Source of the DNA: Chrysaora quinquecirrha
Lineage: Eukaryota > Cnidaria > Scyphozoa > Semaeostomeae > Pelagiidae
Length of the DNA: 64,000 bases
Direction of reading: 5' to 3'
Assembly: GCA_014526335.1 (NCBI GenBank)
Contig: JACTAT010000006.1
Span: forward strand, 5,645,128-5,709,127
Part shown: one piece after another, positions 55,776 through 64,000 of the stretch
How positions within the stretch are numbered: the stretch's first letter is position 1
Layout: each line of letters begins with the position of its first letter
Program-made: the position numbers and the translations under genes
Notes under the pieces: model-generated
What the model was told of the DNA's origin: nothing
Databases searched by the model: none
What the model saw: the letters and a program-made list of their open reading frames with translations, nothing else

Positions 55776-57189
55776 AAATTTAACATTATAGAGATACAAG
55801 ATCCGAGACAAGATCCAAATGCTTTCTAACGTCTTCTTGTCTCTTTGAGTTTTTATTTTTAGGTATACCATTAATCAGAGGTTCTTTTCAACTTCCAACA
55901 CATTTTGCAATCTGATTAAATCATTAAATCATTTTGCAACTGTGACTACTTACATAAATATGTATTATAGCACTACAACAAAACTACAACACTACAACAA
56001 GTCTAAGTAGTAAATATGGAAGGGTCTACCGTGACCCCCCCCTAGAGGTTTTTTCTGTGTCATTCTTTGTCTTTGCGCAGAATTGCTTCCAAACTCACTG
56101 ACTTTTAGTTTTTTTATTAGTTACACTTCAAAGGAAAAATTGTTTCAAATCATAACAATTGGTCACATGATCATACCTTATTTGGAGTGTGGTCAGGAAT
56201 TTTTCATAAAATCGATGATTTGAAGCAATAAATCTGCTTTGAACTCAATAAAATTTCATAAACTGTTAAAAATTGATTAGAAATGTTGAAATTTGTAGCT
56301 ATTTTTAGATTTTGCTGATGTCAGCATTTTTATCTTTAGTGACATGATTGATGATGTCATCACTGACAAAATCGCAAAATAATTTTTAAATGTTATTTTC
56401 TGTTTCTCCATTCAAACATATAGTTTTCTTTCATTTTTGAAATTTTTAATACTTTTCAGTAATTTTTTTTTCTTTTCTTCAAAACAGGGTACCTAGAGAT
56501 TCACATTCTGGAAAACCATGTTTTTGAGAAAAATTTTTTTTCAAAACTCTTTCACAGTTATTACTGGATATATTTCATATAACTAGATAAAAATTTATGA
56601 TAATTCACTTTACTATAAATATATGATAATTATAATAAATAATACACACATATCAAAATATAATACAATAAACAAAAGAGAATGAATATAATAATAATAT
56701 CCATTATAATGCTACCATTAATTATTTTATATTATATATGATACATATATATATATATGTGACATATGAATATATCAAAATAATAATTATAAAACAAACA
56801 ATTTAACTTTTTTGAATGTGGATATTATTTGACCAGTTGTGATACTAAATAGTGTGATACTAAAGCTATGCTCAGTTTGTGAATATTTTAGTAAGTGTTC
56901 CATATTTCTGACTTCTGTTTAGGAGTGTGACCTTACGATGTGCTTCTGCAATTGTGTGTGGCGTGTTCCCGTCGTGTGCCTGACTTGTGCCAATTGTATA
57001 CCTGAGGTGTGGCTAGCTTGTGCCCAACGTGTGCCTATTGTGTACCTGGTGTGTGGCTATTATGTTTTCAAAAATATATAAATAAAACGATGAATACGAT
57101 GAAATACAAGTAAATTTAAATTGTTTTGATAAGTCGTAAAGTTATCTAGAATATCTTCATGCGTTGCATCTAAAATTTTCTTTGATAGC
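55776..57189. other. no gene recognised; AT-rich and small repeats
   Basis: Contains a C-rich ACCGTGACCCCCCCC patch near 56027, extended AT-rich sequence at 56560-56800, and a degenerate GTGTGCCTG/GTGTGGCTA minisatellite at about 56949-57060. Confidence 0.5.
56945..57062. repeat. degenerate TGTGCC/TGTGGCTA short tandem repeat
   Basis: Imperfect copies of about 20 bp containing TTGTGCC, GTGTGCC, GTGTACCTG and GTGTGGCTA follow each other. Confidence 0.6.
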
Positions 57190-57620
57190 ATCAAAACGAT
57201 ATTCACCAGAGGAAGCAACCAATTTCTTACTCCATAGTGATGCTGAATACATTTGAGGAATCAATGTTCAAGCAGATGTGATTGAAAGTGACATTGAAGA
57301 CAACTCCAGCTTGCAGGAATGCAAAAACTGAGATTGACTGCTGGTCAATAGTTTTCACGAATGTGAAATGGTAGAAATCATTGTAAAATGTACCAATAAA
57401 AGATTCAGAGATTGATTGACAACTTTGTGGTAAAGGAACGCATGAATAAGTATCCGTTTCTGAAAGAAATATGGAGAGAAGAGATTTTGGCCTTGGTTGG
57501 ATTTATGTATTTTCAGGGAGTAGTTGGGCAAAATCATATTGGTATTGATTCGCTTTTCAGCCCAGTCACAGGGCACTATGTATATTCGGCAATGATAAGC
57601 AGAAATAGGTATCAATGGTT
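57190..57620 (+). pseudogene. piggyBac transposase N-terminal half
   Basis: KRYSPEEATNFLL and an acidic stretch near 57200-57330 precede EMVEIIVKCTNKR near 57370. The open part at 57412 reads MNKYPFLKEIWREEILALVG, FMYFQGVVGQNH, and YSAMISRNRYQW, the segment that precedes the catalytic core in piggyBac transposases. Stops at about 57265 and 57415 disable it. Similarity ends exactly at 57618-57620. Confidence 0.8.
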
Positions 57621-57621
57621 A

Positions 57622-57638
57622 CGCCCGCTACGCAGGCG
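57622..57638 (-). other. Helitron 3'-terminal hairpin
   Basis: CGCCCGC and GCAGGCG pair as a 7-bp stem with one mismatch around a TAC loop. It lies one to three bases from the piggyBac junction. A subterminal hairpin marks Helitron 3' ends. Confidence 0.7.
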
Positions 57639-57794
57639 TTTTTACCCATTAGTACCCGTTACCTTCACTTCCAAATTAGCCTTCCTAAGACAAGATTCAA
57701 CACTGCTGTCCTCCATATCACATTAGCCTTGGCAAGACAAGACTACACCCACTGTCCCTCACCTTTCCTTTCCATTTCACTCCAGCCATATCAT

Positions 57795-59925
57795 CTACTG
57801 CGCATACCATACAACCACAAAATGATGGATATCATTTTGTGGTTGCACAAAATTGTGTGGCAGCTGTGGAAGATCCACAAAGTCTGCATCTGTTATTGAT
57901 TTGCCATGAACTCTTAGATTGGTATCAATGTCCCACAACAGAAGATGCAAATGCCTGTCTTCAAAAGATATGGTGGGATCATTGAAATGCTGCTGATCTT
58001 GATGAATATACTCTTCTGCCATAGCATCTTTGAATTCATCAAAAAGTGCTCTGATATCTGATGGTGTTTGGAAGACGATTAGGGTAGCAAATAATTGCCT
58101 CATTTGATAAGGCATGTTCATAAGCTGTGCTTCTTGTAAGCAAGCTCTGTGCTCTCTGTCATCTTCAAGCAGTCCCATTGCTCTTGCTGCTTCTTTAAAT
58201 GTGCCATGTGTGTGGCCATCTATGGTTCTAAGGTTCTCAAATGATGTTACACCTCTACAGTGTAGTAGAAGTAACCTTAAAGCAAACCTTTCTTGCTGGG
58301 AGGGCTGAACTTGATATATACGACCAATTATTGATGTCGTAATACGCTGCCTTTGTTTCCATTTTTTTGTACTGTTGTCGAAAGTATAGTGCTCTGGAAT
58401 TTCATGGTAAAGGTACTGACGTGCCTGCTCATCTTCTAGATTGAGCTGGAGCCTTGCAGTTAGTGTTGTGTTATTGTTGACATGAAGAACTCTGTGCTCA
58501 TGTCCCTCATGGAAATAGATGTTTTGCTGAAGCGGAAGGTGGATTGCAAGTCGTATAATTGTATGACTTTGATCATGCAACTTGAACTGCAAGAGTCTGA
58601 AAACAGCTTCATGTGGGCCAACATACCTTGCATTAAGGTATTGCATGATTTCATCATGATGGACAGTGTTTTCTCTGATTTCCAGATGAGCACAATCATA
58701 ACCTTTGTTGATGTACTTAAAAATTTACTTAACACTTGCAATTGATGTGCATATTTCAACATTGATGTGGCAGTTGAATTTCATCAAAAGCTGTGGATTA
58801 TGTGGTACAACCCAGGAATCATTCACTCTGTGATTACGTAGTTCTGCTGTGTGCTGTCCACGTCTTCTGTAGAGTGGGTAGCCATTGACATTGCAGTCAG
58901 TTTCCTGGTTAATAGCTCTTGGGAAGTTTTTCTTGCATGTCCCATTAACCATACAAACACAAGTTGGATTGAGTTTGCCGCAAGGACCATGAATCATGTG
59001 CTTTTTGACCACCTGATGGAGTTGTGGGTTTACTTGTGCATCGGGTATTTCAGCTGATACCAGTCTGTCAACATCTGCTGCTGTTAGAGCTTTGTCTTCA
59101 TCATGAAGAGATAGCAGAATGTGCGCATGTGGTAAACCACGTTTCTGAAACTCTATTGTATAGACGTAAGCCTTGACACGGCCTAGTACATGTCGTTCCA
59201 GAAGATCTTTGAGTTTTAATTGAAAGACATGTGTGACAATGTCTGGTCTGTCACTTGGTTGTTGACGTGGATTAATGTTTTCAATTACTTCAGGCCACCT
59301 AGGGTTTGCTGTCATGGTAAGAAATATGTCTGGTTTGCCATACTTTCTAACAATAGTCATTGCATCTTGATAATTCTGGTACATGTTGCGTTCACTACCC
59401 TTGTATGTGGAAGGTAGGATGACTACACGGCCGACATTTGCATTGTTTTCTTCAGCCCGTGTACGAATATGATCCATGAGGCCTTGATAGGATTCAACAC
59501 TCAATTCTGCTTGATGCTGTCTTATGTATGCAAGTTCATTACCCTCAATTTTTGTGTAAGCATCAACCAGATATTGTTGGAACAGAAGGCCTGCATTATG
59601 AATTGTTGAAAATTCTGGTCTGGATGCAAGTCTGTATGCATAGAACTCGTTCAAACTGAGACGTGTTCTTCTGTTGCGAACTGGGTGCTGCTGGCGGTTT
59701 TGTATTTGAAGATCTGTTTGCCAACCAAATTCGCCATGAAAGAAGAGTAGAGGGTATGTCATGGGATCTGCATTTGGTGATGTAGCTTTGATGTGTATTG
59801 TATTGTTATCTGCAGTTGGATATATGACAATATCCCTGTCTGCTGGATTTGGGGGTGCTCCTTCTTCACCAACATAAACTGCAGCAACTTCTCTTGCAAT
59901 TGTTTGTGGTGTACAGTATTGATGT
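57795..59925 (-). pseudogene. Helitron Rep protein (HUH nuclease), helicase missing
   Basis: Reading from about 59925, PLLFFHGEFGWQ opens the Helitron-like N-terminal domain. The HUH motif is IEFQKRGLPHAHILLSLH with HAH at 59129-59121, followed by a Cys-rich segment (CGKLNPTCVCMVNGTCKK) and the pre-catalytic VEICTSIASVK. A TAA at 58725-58727 stands where the first catalytic Tyr of the two-Tyr motif is expected; the second (FKYINKG) is present. The same frame then continues to 57795 with LNARYVGPHEAVFRLL and LLWDIDTNLRVHGKS. The helicase domain that normally follows is absent. The nuclease nicks and rejoins single-stranded DNA in rolling-circle transposition. Confidence 0.9.
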
Positions 59926-61490
59926 GGAAATTTATTTAAATTTAGTATTTATACTGAAAGAAGTGCATGCAGTGTTGATGTTAATCCCTGGAAGTAATGT
60001 TTGTACCATATAACAGAATAAGTGTTCATAGCCTATAAGTCGCAATTTCAGATTTGTATATCTAAATGTAATGTTTGTATCGTAAGGAAATAGAGTTTTG
60101 TGAAAAAGAGAAGAAATGGAGAATGGCAGATCCTCAAAAAAATAAAGCCAAACTCCCATAACGATTTGTTAAAGTACAGTCCCCAGGTGGGGCACATCGG
60201 TTCGAGGGGCAATTAACTCCAGGAGTCACTCCTGGAAAATGATGTAGACCTTTGATGGAAATGTTATTATTTCATAGAAATGCCTTCGAAATCATTTTGT
60301 TGAAACGAAAATATCTGTCGTTGTTGGAGAGTGAAATGTCCCTCACATCGGTTACTGTTCATAAAGAGAAACAAACAGGTTGTTTATAGAAAACATTTAT
60401 AAAACTGCTGTTATGTATAATGAGAAACGTTGTTGGGAATATAAATATATAGAAATAGTTTTTGAGTGGTACAAAATTAGAAAATATAAACGTTAATAGA
60501 ACGGAGGAAATGGATCATAGAATATGCTCACATAAATAAAGCCGGACGGACGCCCTCCCCCGAAACGATTTGTTGGGTATAGTCCCTGGATGGGGGAAAT
60601 GGATTGGAGGGGCAATGCACCTCGTTGAAATTGTGTACACCGTTGCTGGAAATCCTATTATTTCATAGAAATGCCTTCTAAATCCTTTTGTTTCAACGAA
60701 AATAAAAAAATATAGCATTAAGTACTATCGGATAACTGACATGGAACAAAATTTTATAAGAAGGATTCAGTACCAAGAAAGAAGACAAATTTTGACGATA
60801 TTGCGGGCATTACCCTTTTGTTCTTGTGAGGGGAAATGTCTTTTGTTATTTTTCCTTGATTTTTTTCCTTCTTTCACATAGAGTTTCGATTCTTGCCTAC
60901 ACAAAAAAAGAAAACCATGAAAAGAAAGGATAATGTATCAGATAATGCACCACTGAAATGAAGGAAGATACACTGGTGTTAAAGAAACGGAAGAGTGACC
61001 ATGGAAGTTGCAAAATTGAAGTGCAAAATTAACAACAATTTGAAAATTGTAAACCACGAATTTTGACAAACGGTACAGAGATAAAGTACTGAAAAAAGAA
61101 CAGAAGTACCTGATATGACGGAGCACCGCTCCCTCCCTGTTGGTAAACTGAAATCCCTGGTCTTTTGTAAAATCCAGTTTCTTGGCGACTCGTCGCTTGA
61201 ATGTAGAGACATTTTGCTCTGCCTTCCACTCTATTTTCTAAGAAAGAGAATCGACAAACATCAATAACTAAGTTTGATTGCTTTGATCTGATTTATTAGA
61301 CATTATTAGATACGTTGTGATGTATAAATTATTGATTGTTAATGAAATGTGAAATGTGAATGTTAAAAAAAACGACAACAGATTTTAGCTTACAAGACAT
61401 GTTTTGGATTCATCATCCATCTTCAGTTAAATTAACGTTTACACGGTGTACTTATTTATAATAAATTAATTGGCAAATTTACAAAAAACC
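59926..61490. other. Helitron internal noncoding region
   Basis: Contains two related direct blocks (about 60141-60312 and 60535-60706) and otherwise AT-rich sequence without motifs. Confidence 0.5.
60141..60706. repeat. direct repeat pair in the Helitron
   Basis: Both copies start AATAAAGCC and share ACGATTTGTT, AGTCCC, GAGGGGCAAT, TTATTTCATAGAAATGCC and CAACGAAAAT. They are spaced about 394 bp apart. One is at 60141-60312 and the other at 60535-60706. Confidence 0.75.
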
Positions 61491-61598
61491 GATACAATAT
61501 TTGAAAATACAAAAGGCACCTTAAAATTTGAAATTTGAAAGTTTAACCTTTTGAAATTTCAAATTTTAAGTTACTTTTTGAATTTTCAAATATTGTAT
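61491..61598. repeat. 108-bp imperfect palindrome
   Basis: Arms of about 50 bp (ATACAATATTTGAAAAT at the left, ATTTTCAAATATTGTAT at the right) pair around TTTAAC with a few mismatches. It begins immediately after the EXO1-like fragment ends. Confidence 0.85.
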
Positions 61599-61601
61599 AA
61601 T

Positions 61602-61862
61602 CAATGGAACACAACCATCAAAAACCAGGATTGGTTTTGCGCCCAATTTTGCGCCCAACGTCAGCATCTTCTCCACTTGTCTTCCAAAATAATCAATGTG
61701 CAATGAACATGGAATCTCCATTGCCAATTGATAAGGACAACATTGTGCACCTTTATAAAGCCAGATAAAGGCATCTATACCCACAACCTTGTTGTTAAGA
61801 CTCTCCAAACTGATCTCTTCTACATATTCTTTTAAAAATCCAAGAAGACCACAAATACCCAT
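61602..61862 (-). pseudogene. EXO1-like XPG-N domain fragment
   Basis: From ATG 61862 the frame begins MGICGLLGFLKEYVEE and continues with KVVGIDAFIWLYKGAQCC and KPILVFDGC, which are the start and metal-binding parts of the XPG N-terminal nuclease domain. The order of blocks, the KGA/C region and KPILVFDGC fit exonuclease 1 better than FEN1, GEN1 or XPG. Asp30 sits in GIDAF as in EXO1; the second Asp is residue 82 instead of 78 because of a 12-bp tandem duplication (TTTTGCGCCCAA twice, about 61634-61658) adding four residues. Similarity stops after FDGCVPL, where the palindrome begins. The rest of EXO1 is absent, so it is a fragment carried by the Helitron, not a working gene. Confidence 0.75.
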
Positions 61863-62086
61863 CTTAAAATCCAAAATAAACTTCAAGATGATAACTTTTG
61901 TAAAAACAATCACAATTTCTTACGTGATTGCAAAGAATTTTTAAGATATTCGCAAAGAATTTAGGCCAACAAACCAAAGACAACCTCTCGCGATCACGGC
62001 AAAGTAAGACTGAATACATACAGCCTCTCTCTGAGGCAATCGTTGTGCGCATGCCCATCCTCACTTTGCTCCCCCCTGAGGATTTT
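61863..62086 (-). other. Helitron 5' end
   Basis: Sequence between the EXO1-like ATG and the 5' junction. It may include upstream sequence captured with the exon. No motif was called. Confidence 0.4.
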
Positions 62087-62750
62087 TGATGAGATGCATG
62101 TCATCTGATGATGCGACTACACGTCCAGAAAGATGGTTCTGTGAAGTTTTTGAGATTTTCAAGAGGCAGTGTGCAGCCTCTTATGTTCCTGATATTTATT
62201 TATCATTAGATGAAGCCTTGTATGCTACATGCCAACATATAAATTTCAACGCATACAACAAATCAAAACCTGCTCAGTATGGACTTTTGTACCAAAGCAT
62301 TTGCAGTGCAGAAAGGCCATATGTCCACTATACAAATATATACGCTGGTAAGCCCAAGAATGAACAGTCAAAGTTTTACATTTGTGGTGGAAACATGCAG
62401 TTGATTAGTAAGTTCGTTGATGGTGTCTGAGTATTTCAATCCTTCAAAGGTCGCAATATTTCCATGGACCGATTGTATGGATCTATTCCAACAGCTTGTG
62501 AGCTGCTAAAGAAAGATATCACCACAATTGCCACTCTGAAAAGCAACAGAAAGGGATTGCCTGATGAAATAAAATCTACAGCTGACAGAAAAGTTCCAAG
62601 CATCCTGAGCCTTTTGAAGCCAGCAGACCACTTTCACTGCACTCATACTTGGTCAAAACAAGCAGTACTGGTCTGAGAAATGTTCTTCTTCTCTCTACTC
62701 ATAATGTGTTTCAGGATATCTGTAGAACATGGAGTGTGGAATTATGGAAT
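62087..62750 (+). pseudogene. piggyBac transposase catalytic half
   Basis: RCMSSDDATTRPERW, then DIYLSLDEALYATCQHI with the first catalytic Asp, NKSKPAQYGLLYQSI, IYAGKPKNEQSKFYI and, past TGA 62428-62430 in the same frame, NISMDRLYGSIPTACELL with the second Asp and TIATLKSNRKGLPDE. After about 62655 the frame shifts and sequence around VLLLSTHNVFQDI appears. One stop and one shift disable it. Confidence 0.85.
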
Positions 62751-64000
62751 GGAATGGTGGAGTGGTGTGACTTATATGGAATGCGCATATTTTACGATGT
62801 TTTGCAATAGAAAATACAACAAAATGCTCCTCGTAGTCTTCTGAACATATTTAAGTCATAATATTGCTAAAATATACTAACAATTTCATGAAATTATCAT
62901 CACGATCAAAACAATTGAACCCAGACAGCTTCCAGATGCGATTTTTTGGATGAAAAACCTGTAAAACATGGAGTGCTGGAGTGGAGTGGAATGGTCAACT
63001 GGAATGTGAAAATTAAGGGACATATGTTGACAAAAATGTACCAAAATTTATACCAAAATCTTCCTCTTGGTCTTCTGAATTGAAATAACAGTAAAATTTA
63101 TATAAATATTTTGGAAATGAGTGTCTCTTAGAGTATCAGGAAAACCCTGCCTTCTGGCATCTTCCTTCAAATTTCAACAATGCAGATAATGGATGAAAGT
63201 CAAACCGCGGGACAGACATGTCACAATTATCTCATTGATGTAAATAAGAAGTATTGCCAACACTTGTAGCGTTTTCGACGGGGGGTTCCCGGTAAGCCCC
63301 ATGCAAGGTGTAGCGAAATGATGGAACAAGTTTAAGAAATATCCCAAGCTTGATACAAACCGCAATAAGTCGAGTAGAGGGGCTGGAAAGAAATCAGCAA
63401 CAGACCCAACAAAGACAGGCCCCAACTACCACTACAACTCCGGGAAGTGCAAGTACAGAAACTAGGCCAAACGAGTTTTCCTCAGGTCATGCAATGGGCC
63501 TGCCAATGCATGATAATAGGGGACCGTTTGCAGCAAGACTTCCTTGTGATAGCTATCATTCTGCAGTCAATCAGGATTTCAGGTAAGATCCTTATCATAA
63601 TGCCTCGAGAGGTTTCGAATCTATTAGCACAGCAAGACTCCCTGTAGCTCTATAGCTATAGCTTATTCGTGATTTAGCAAGATTAACAAAACAAAACTCA
63701 TTGAGACTTGGTAACAAAAACTCAAACATTGTGAAACAAAATACAGTATTCCTTCGTATTTCACTATGAAATCAACCCAAATCCCCTTGCTCAATGTTGC
63801 TGGAATATTTATGAGAAGAAACTGGAAAATAATTTCAGAGAATCAGGTTTGATAAACAATATTGAATAAGGGGGAGGGGTGAATATTATCATAGAGAGGA
63901 CATCAAAAGTCATGCAGTCTCAACATTTTTGTCGAAGATTGTAGGTAGTTGAAACCAAGTTTATTTAGGGTCTTTACATGGGTACTTTCCAGTGTGTGAA
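62751..64000. other. no gene recognised; weak direct repeat
   Basis: Around 62728-62855 and 62958-63085 similar text recurs (ACATGGAGTG, TGGAATGG, then CTTCTGAA with matching spacing), suggesting a weak direct repeat of about 230 bp. The open frame 63350-63586 is Gln/Thr-rich without a known motif and is not called a gene. Confidence 0.4.

Larger units (their letters stand above)
57621..62086 (-). mobile_element. Helitron, non-autonomous, carrying an EXO1-like fragment
   Basis: The insertion interrupts the piggyBac frame. In its own orientation (minus) it begins TCAAAAATCCTCAGGGGGG near 62086 and ends next to a GC-rich hairpin (57622-57638). Inside are a Rep-domain frame (59925-57795), an XPG-N fragment, a long palindrome and two copies of a sequence of about 180 bp. 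No PIF1-like helicase (Walker A GGTGKT) is present. Exact termini are uncertain by 1-3 bases. Confidence 0.78.
57190..62750 (+). mobile_element. piggyBac-like transposon remnant split by a Helitron
   Basis: The N-terminal part (57190-57620) and the catalytic part (62087-62750) are in the same orientation and read as neighbours once the 4.5-kb insertion is ignored. Both halves carry stops and frame changes, so this copy is inactive. TTAA-flanked ends were not found. Confidence 0.82.

Noticed and set aside
56020..56530. Second piggyBac-type MITE starting at the C-run near 56027
   Set aside because: The end resembles the MITE at 5918 in style only. No second terminus or TTAA pair could be found.
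60190..60215. tRNA-like B box (GGTTCGAG)
   Set aside because: No A box, cloverleaf or acceptor stem could be built around it.
63350..63586. Gln/Thr-rich open frame as a gene
   Set aside because: Low-complexity composition, no motif, and an overlapping frame is also open.

Overview
The window is AT-rich, intron-era eukaryotic DNA dominated by transposable elements. There is no operon structure, no ribosome binding sites and no dense coding. The mixture of BEL/Pao and DIRS retrotransposons, CR1/L2-like LINEs with an esterase ORF, Helitron, piggyBac, hAT and P-like MITE pieces, TTAGGG-type telomeric motifs and C2H2 zinc fingers points to an invertebrate animal. A cnidarian, perhaps an octocoral, is my best guess, but this is inference from element content only. 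I see no confidently intact host gene.

Layout. 1-9 kb is mostly unassigned, with a decayed minus-strand LINE (2.8-4.1 kb), a TTAA-flanked piggyBac-type MITE (5.9-6.8 kb) and a few possible orphan exons. 9.2-10.2 kb is a 1,057-bp MITE with 204-bp inverted ends and a 7-bp target duplication. It is followed by a TA array, a 177-bp tandem repeat and an interstitial telomere-like patch. 12.1-18.7 kb is a BEL/Pao element (BEL-1) with two identical 504-bp LTRs. 19.8-30.9 kb is a three-layer nest: a DIRS retrotransposon is split by a 7.8-kb element with inverted arms of about 0.8-1 kb (TSD TGT), and that element is itself split by a second BEL element (BEL-2, identical 256-bp LTRs, TSD ATGC). 31-38 kb holds RT and Gypsy integrase fragments, minisatellites and a seven-finger C2H2 reading frame broken only by TAG codons. 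41-48 kb has LINE fragments, a 23-bp array and a 2.2-kb satellite-like block whose best-ordered part is a 222-bp higher-order unit made of three related monomers of about 74 bp. 50-54.6 kb is a decayed LINE with an SGNH-esterase ORF1, interrupted by another LINE tail. 54.8-62.8 kb has hAT and piggyBac remnants. The piggyBac is split by a 4.5-kb Helitron that carries an EXO1-like XPG-N exon.

How the parts relate. Most coding sequence belongs to selfish elements, and their order of arrival can be read from the nesting. The two BEL elements are the youngest (identical LTRs). DIRS, the LINEs, piggyBac and hAT are older and carry stops and frameshifts. All four frame breaks in the two BEL polyproteins fall at runs of four identical bases, so they may be sequence errors rather than biology. 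The most unusual items are the long-arm inverted element with hexamer-derived arms, the Helitron with a captured DNA-repair exon fragment, the higher-order satellite block, and the zinc-finger frame with three internal TAG codons.
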